In this document: piece after piece, positions 60,135 through 64,000 of the stretch
How the letters are laid out: each line of letters opens with the position of its first letter
Position numbering within the stretch: position 1 is the stretch's first letter
Assembly (NCBI RefSeq): GCF_041080625.1
Contig: NZ_CP163518.1
Location: 5,828,001-5,892,000 of the forward strand
DNA from: Streptomyces sp. CG1
GTDB lineage: Bacteria; Actinomycetota; Actinomycetes; Streptomycetales; Streptomycetaceae
Direction: 5' to 3'
Length of the DNA: 64,000 bases
Translations under genes and position numbers: made by a program
Notes under the pieces: model-generated
What the model was told of the DNA's origin: nothing
What the model saw: the letters and a program-made list of their open reading frames with translations, nothing else
Databases searched by the model: none

Positions 60135-62537
60135 ATGGCGGGGCTTTCCATCCCTCAGTCGGATCACCCCACATCCCTTGCAGCGGCAGTCCTGACCCAC
60201 GACAACCGGATCATGGTGGCCGTCATCGCTGCGGTCGCCCTGGCCGCACTGGTGGTCGCGGGAATCCTGGTGCGCCAGGTACTGGCCGCGGGCGAGGGCA
60301 CCGACAGCATGAAACAGATCGCCGAGGCGGTCCAGGAAGGAGCGAAGGCGTATCTCGCCCGGCAGTTGCGCACGCTCGGCGTATTCGCTGTCGTCGTCTT
60401 CTTCCTGCTCATGCTGCTGCCCGCGGACGACTGGACACAGCGTGCCGGACGATCGGTGTTCTTCCTGATCGGTGCGGCGTTCTCGGCGGCCACCGGCTAT
60501 ATCGGCATGTGGCTCGCCGTGCGCAGCAATGTGCGGGTCGCCGCGGCGGCCCGGGAGGCCACACCGGCACCGGGCGAACCCGAAAAGGATCTCACTACCG
60601 TCTCGCACACCGCGATGAAGATCGCATTTCGCACGGGTGGCGTCGTCGGCATGTTCACGGTGGGGCTAGGCCTGCTGGGCGCCTCCTGTGTGGTGCTGGT
60701 GTACGCGGCCGACGCGCCGAAGGTGCTGGAGGGCTTCGGCCTCGGCGCCGCCCTGATCGCCATGTTCATGCGTGTGGGCGGCGGCATCTTCACCAAGGCC
60801 GCCGACGTCGGCGCCGACCTGGTCGGCAAGGTCGAACAGGGCATTCCGGAGGACGATCCGCGCAATGCCGCGACCATCGCCGACAACGTGGGCGACAACG
60901 TCGGCGACTGCGCGGGCATGGCGGCCGACCTCTTCGAGTCGTACGCCGTGACCCTGGTGGCCGCGCTGATCCTAGGCAAGGCCGCCTTCGGCGACTCCGG
61001 GCTGGCGTTCCCGCTGCTCGTGCCCGCCATCGGCGTCATCACCGCGATGATCGGCATCTTCGCGGTCGCCCCGCGCCGCGCCGACCGCAGCGGCATGACC
61101 GCGATCAACCGCGGCTTCTTCATCTCCGCGGTGATCTCCCTCGCGCTGGTCGCGGTTGCGGTCTTCGTCTATCTGCCGTCGAAGTACTCCGGCCTCAAGG
61201 GGGTGACCGACGCGGCGATCAAGGCCAAGGACGGCGACCCGCGGATCCTCGCCCTGGTCGCGGTGGCGATCGGCATCCTGCTCGCCGCCGTCATCCAGCA
61301 GCTGACCGGCTACTTCACCGAGACCAACCGCCGCCCGGTCAGGGACATCGGGAAAACCTCCCTCACGGGCCCGGCCACGGTCGTGCTGTCCGGCATCTCG
61401 CTGGGCCTGGAGTCGGCCGTCTACACCGCGCTGCTCATCGGCCTCGGCGTGTACGGCGCGTTCCTGCTCGGCGGTACGTCGATCATGCTGGCGCTGTTCG
61501 CGGTCGCGCTGGCCGGCACCGGACTGCTCACCACGGTCGGTGTGATCGTTGCCATGGACACTTTCGGGCCGGTCTCCGACAACGCCCAGGGCATCGCCGA
61601 GATGTCCGGCGACGTCGAGGGCGCGGGCGCCCGGGTGCTCACCAACCTGGACGCGGTCGGCAACACCACCAAGGCCATCACCAAGGGCATCGCCATCGCC
61701 ACCGCTGTCCTCGCCGCGTCGGCGCTGTTCGGGTCGTACCGCGACGCGATCACCACCAATGTGCAGGACGTCGGGGAGAAACTCACCGGCCCCGGTGCGC
61801 CGCTGAGCCTGTCCCTGGACATCTCCCAGCCCAACAACCTCGTCGGCCTCATCGCGGGCGCCGCGGTCGTCTTCCTCTTCTCCGGACTGGCCATCAACGC
61901 CGTGTCGCGCTCGGCGGGTTCGGTGGTGTTCGAGGTACGGCGGCAGTTCCGGGAGAGGCCCGGGATCATGGACTACAGCGAGAAGCCCGAGTACGGCAAG
62001 GTCGTCGACATCTGCACCAGGGACGCCCTCAGAGAGCTGGCCACACCGGGTCTGCTCGCCGTGATGGCGCCCATCTTCGTCGGGTTCACCCTCGGCGTCG
62101 GCTCGCTCGGCTCCTACCTCGCCGGCGCGATCGGCGCGGGCACGCTGATGGCGGTGTTCCTCGCCAACTCCGGTGGCGCCTGGGACAACGCCAAGAAGCT
62201 GGTGGAGGACGGCCACCACGGCGGCAAGGGCAGCGAGGCCCATGCGGCCACGGTGATCGGCGACACGGTCGGTGACCCCTTCAAGGACACCGCGGGACCG
62301 GCGATCAACCCGCTGCTGAAGGTCATGAACCTGGTCTCGCTGCTCATCGCGCCCGCGGTGATCAAGTTCTCCTACGGCAGCGACAAGAATCTGGGTGTAC
62401 GGATCACGATCGCGCTCCTCGCGCTCGTGGTGATCGTCGTCGCCGTGTACGTCTCCAAGCGGCGCGGAATCGCCGTCGGCGACGACGAGAGCACCGAGCG
62501 GGTCGCCAACTCGCCGAACACGGCGGTGGTTTCGTAG
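60135..62537 (+). CDS. hppA: Membrane proton-pumping pyrophosphatase (K+-independent)
   Basis: 800 residues with about sixteen membrane helices. Substrate motifs: 'KAADVGADLVGKVEQGIPED' and 'DNVGDNVGDCAGMAADLFES', and later 'GGAWDNAKKLVEDG' and 'DTVGDPFKDTAGPAINPLLK'. The segment 'DAVGNTTKAITKG' has Lys where K+-dependent enzymes have Ala, so this is the K+-independent type. It couples hydrolysis of pyrophosphate to proton export. AAGGAGG lies 8 bases before the ATG. Same order after bldG as in S. coelicolor. Confidence 0.96.
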   Translation: MAGLSIPQSDHPTSLAAAVLTHDNRIMVAVIAAVALAALVVAGILVRQVLAAGEGTDSMKQIAEAVQEGAKAYLARQLRTLGVFAVVVFFLLMLLPADDWTQRAGRSVFFLIGAAFSAATGYIGMWLAVRSNVRVAAAAREATPAPGEPEKDLTTVSHTAMKIAFRTGGVVGMFTVGLGLLGASCVVLVYAADAPKVLEGFGLGAALIAMFMRVGGGIFTKAADVGADLVGKVEQGIPEDDPRNAATIADNVGDNVGDCAGMAADLFESYAVTLVAALILGKAAFGDSGLAFPLLVPAIGVITAMIGIFAVAPRRADRSGMTAINRGFFISAVISLALVAVAVFVYLPSKYSGLKGVTDAAIKAKDGDPRILALVAVAIGILLAAVIQQLTGYFTETNRRPVRDIGKTSLTGPATVVLSGISLGLESAVYTALLIGLGVYGAFLLGGTSIMLALFAVALAGTGLLTTVGVIVAMDTFGPVSDNAQGIAEMSGDVEGAGARVLTNLDAVGNTTKAITKGIAIATAVLAASALFGSYRDAITTNVQDVGEKLTGPGAPLSLSLDISQPNNLVGLIAGAAVVFLFSGLAINAVSRSAGSVVFEVRRQFRERPGIMDYSEKPEYGKVVDICTRDALRELATPGLLAVMAPIFVGFTLGVGSLGSYLAGAIGAGTLMAVFLANSGGAWDNAKKLVEDGHHGGKGSEAHAATVIGDTVGDPFKDTAGPAINPLLKVMNLVSLLIAPAVIKFSYGSDKNLGVRITIALLALVVIVVAVYVSKRRGIAVGDDESTERVANSPNTAVVS

Positions 62538-62577
62538 GCGTACTCCTGGGTCTGCAGGAGAAGCCCTGGTCAACGGG

Positions 62578-62613
62578 CGGGCGGGCGGCGCGTGCTGACG
62601 TGCCGCCCGCCCG
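62578..62613 (+). terminator. hppA terminator
   Basis: 12-bp stem CGGGCGGGCGGC and complement with a 12-base loop. Confidence 0.85.
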
Positions 62614-62653
62614 TTCGCGTTCGCGTGCGCGGCTGCGGGTGCGCCGTGGGGAG

Positions 62654-62715
62654 GTCTGTGGGCTTGCTGTGGCGGTGTCTGTGGGCTCGCTGTGCCGGTG
62701 TCTGTGGGCTCGTCC
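62654..62715. repeat. 23-bp tandem repeat, 2.7 copies
   Basis: Units begin GTCTGTGGGCT at 62654, 62677 and 62700; copies differ by two bases. Located between hppA and a lipoprotein gene. Confidence 0.75.
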
Positions 62716-62843
62716 ACGGGTGAGCCTTCTCTCTCATGGTGCAAAGGATCACAAAGAGCGCCTTAGGGGGCGTTCGGGGTGCGGGGGGTGTGCGTCCGCC
62801 GTGTAGGGTCCGTGGGCCGAAAGCCATGGAAGGGACCAATCCG

Positions 62844-63461
62844 GTGAACAAGAAGCTCGCGGCCGCACTGTCCGGCGGTGCGGTACTGGTGGTGGCGCTG
62901 ACGGGATGCACCAGCAGCGGCGGTGACAAGGGGCCCGACCCCAAGCTGGTCGCCTGGGCCAAGTCGGTGTGTGACGCGGTGCCCGCGCAGGACGCGAAGA
63001 TCAAGTCGGCGAACGCGGCGATCAGTACGACGGCCGCCGACACCGCCAAGCCCGAGACGCTCCAGAAGACGGACTCCCAGGCTTTCCAGGACATGTCCGA
63101 CGGCTACAAGGCGATCGCCGGCGCCGTGAGCAAGGCGGGCGCGCCGCCCGGTGTCGCCGACGGCGACACGCGGCTGCAGGCCGTCGTGAAGAGCTTCAAC
63201 GGCCTCTCCGTCTCGTACGCCGGCCTGAAGAAGCAGGTCGACGCGCTGAACACCAAGGACCAGGCGAAGTTCGCCTCCGGGCTGCACGACATCGCCACGC
63301 AGATGACGGACCTGGAGAAGCAGCACAAGAGCGGTACCGACGCGCTGGAGAAGCTCCAGCAGGGCGAGGTCAAGAACGCCATCGCCCAGCAGGCCAGCTG
63401 CAAGAAGGTCGCGTCGTCGGACACGCCGTCGACGTCGACGTCTTCGCCGTCGGCAGGCTGA
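62844..63461 (+). CDS. Small lipoprotein
   Basis: 205 residues from GTG 62844 (GGAAGGGA 8 bases upstream; ATG 62826 overlaps that site). Lipobox 'VVALTGCTSS' with lipidated Cys near residue 20. The mature part is helical and hydrophilic ('FQDMSDGYKAIAGAVSKAG', 'LKKQVDALNTKDQAKFASG') with one further Cys pair position ('VCDAVPAQD', 'QQASCKKV') that may form a disulfide, ending in a Ser/Thr tail. No function is known. Confidence 0.82.
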   Translation: MNKKLAAALSGGAVLVVALTGCTSSGGDKGPDPKLVAWAKSVCDAVPAQDAKIKSANAAISTTAADTAKPETLQKTDSQAFQDMSDGYKAIAGAVSKAGAPPGVADGDTRLQAVVKSFNGLSVSYAGLKKQVDALNTKDQAKFASGLHDIATQMTDLEKQHKSGTDALEKLQQGEVKNAIAQQASCKKVASSDTPSTSTSSPSAG

Positions 63462-63467
63462 CGCGAC

Positions 63468-63497
63468 GGCCCCCAGCCGCGTTCACGGCTGGGGGCC
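63468..63497. terminator. Terminator after the lipoprotein gene
   Basis: Perfect 12-bp stem GGCCCCCAGCCG and complement, 6-base loop. Confidence 0.9.
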
Positions 63498-63651
63498 CAC
63501 GGCCGACGGTTCGCGGTTCACGGCCGGCAGGCAAGGTACGGCGGTCTCGCTCGGGCGGGCCGGCGGCACCGGCCGGCCGGTCGTGGCCGGGGTGTGTCGG
63601 TGAGGCGCGCTGAGGCCGCGTCCGGGCCGTACCGCGGGCCACAATGGGGGC

Positions 63652-64000
63652 GTGACTGACTCCGGACTCGCATCCCTGCCCGCTTCCGACCGGCCCGACA
63701 TCGCCGCGCGCCTGCGGGACGCGCTGCTGGCCGCCTCCTTCACCGCAGACGGGCTGCTCGACCGGCTCGGCGCCCCCGCGTACGCGGCGCTGGCCCGCAG
63801 CGAGACCGTGCCCGCCCTCCGGGCGACCCGCGGCGACACGCCGCTGGAGACACTCGTACGGCTGTTCCTGCTCCAGCAACCGGTGCCGCACGCGCGCGTG
63901 GCGGCCGTTCTGCCGGTCGAGGAGGCGCTGGAGGCCGGGTGGCTCACGCGCGTGGGCGGCGGCGAGGTGGCCGCCACCGTGGACGTACGGCCCTACGGCG
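63652..64000 (+). CDS. N-terminal part of a methyltransferase (DUF7059 / PrmC-like), cut by window end
   Basis: The frame from GTG 63652 stays open to the end of the window (116 codons): 'MTDSGLASLPASDRPDIAAR', 'LRDALLAASFTADGLLDRLG', 'LETLVRLFLLQQPVPHARVA'. This is the helical N-terminal domain found before a class I methyltransferase in a Streptomyces family. The catalytic part lies beyond the window. The role is unknown; N-terminal similarity alone supports the call. Confidence 0.7.
   Translation, partial: MTDSGLASLPASDRPDIAARLRDALLAASFTADGLLDRLGAPAYAALARSETVPALRATRGDTPLETLVRLFLLQQPVPHARVAAVLPVEEALEAGWLTRVGGGEVAATVDVRPYG

Overview
The window is high-GC actinobacterial chromosome, almost certainly Streptomyces. 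The support is GTG/ATG starts with short Shine-Dalgarno boxes, 4-bp start/stop overlaps, and an ordered set of marker genes: wblA next to a class A penicillin-binding protein, a pair of ArsA/Get3-type ATPases, crp, nth, a MarP-like protease, acs, ssd with a tad pilus cluster, a DUF1998 helicase, and bldG, its anti-sigma partner and hppA. From about 11 kb to the right end the order follows the conserved actinobacterial core known from M. tuberculosis (ponA2-whiB4-arsA pair-RidA-MBL-crp-nth-NUDIX-marP-ephE-holin-acs, then HAD-ssd-tad-helicase) and from the S. coelicolor bldG region.

Layout. 0-2.6 kb: end of an ABC-2 permease and a NarL-type two-component system. 2.5-6.3 kb: divergent module of a BlaI-type repressor plus M56 membrane protease facing a glycosyltransferase and a polysaccharide deacetylase, with palindromes between. 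6.4-8.1 kb: TetR regulator and an alpha/beta hydrolase gene broken by an in-frame TGA. 8.1-11.0 kb: decayed island at tRNA-Pro(CGG), with two integrase remnants, a truncated proC-like start, and an intact secreted Cys-rich, halocin-C8-like protein with a small membrane protein. 11.1-19.6 kb: core genes (Pr6Pr, phosphoesterase, YqeY, PBP, wblA, two ArsA ATPases).

19.66-28.63 kb: a decayed integrative element of about 9 kb inserted in the 5' end of a DUF4177 gene. It holds a GntR regulator, five copies of a 16-bp palindromic operator, two small transfer-operon genes, a frameshifted traB/FtsK gene, a truncated large serine integrase, several secreted or small proteins, and an IS5-type insertion next to an acyltransferase and a dTDP-sugar epimerase stub. 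The right end of the element supplies a new start codon that rebuilds the DUF4177 reading frame.

28.6-49.3 kb: RidA, NUDIX, MBL hydrolase, an ECF41 sigma factor with an SRPBCC protein, a nucleotidyltransferase, crp (with a Crp-type site in its own promoter), nth, NUDIX, MarP-like protease, a 59-aa gene, an EphE-like hydrolase, a holin-like protein, nhaA, acs (a second candidate Crp site), a SulP-carbonic anhydrase fusion, a deacetylase-like lipoprotein, a CooC/ParA-type ATPase and a Fic-like protein with a degenerate motif. 49.6-58.8 kb: HAD phosphatase, ssd, tad pilus genes and helicase. 58.9-64 kb: bldG, its anti-sigma partner, hppA, a lipoprotein and the start of a methyltransferase gene cut by the window end.
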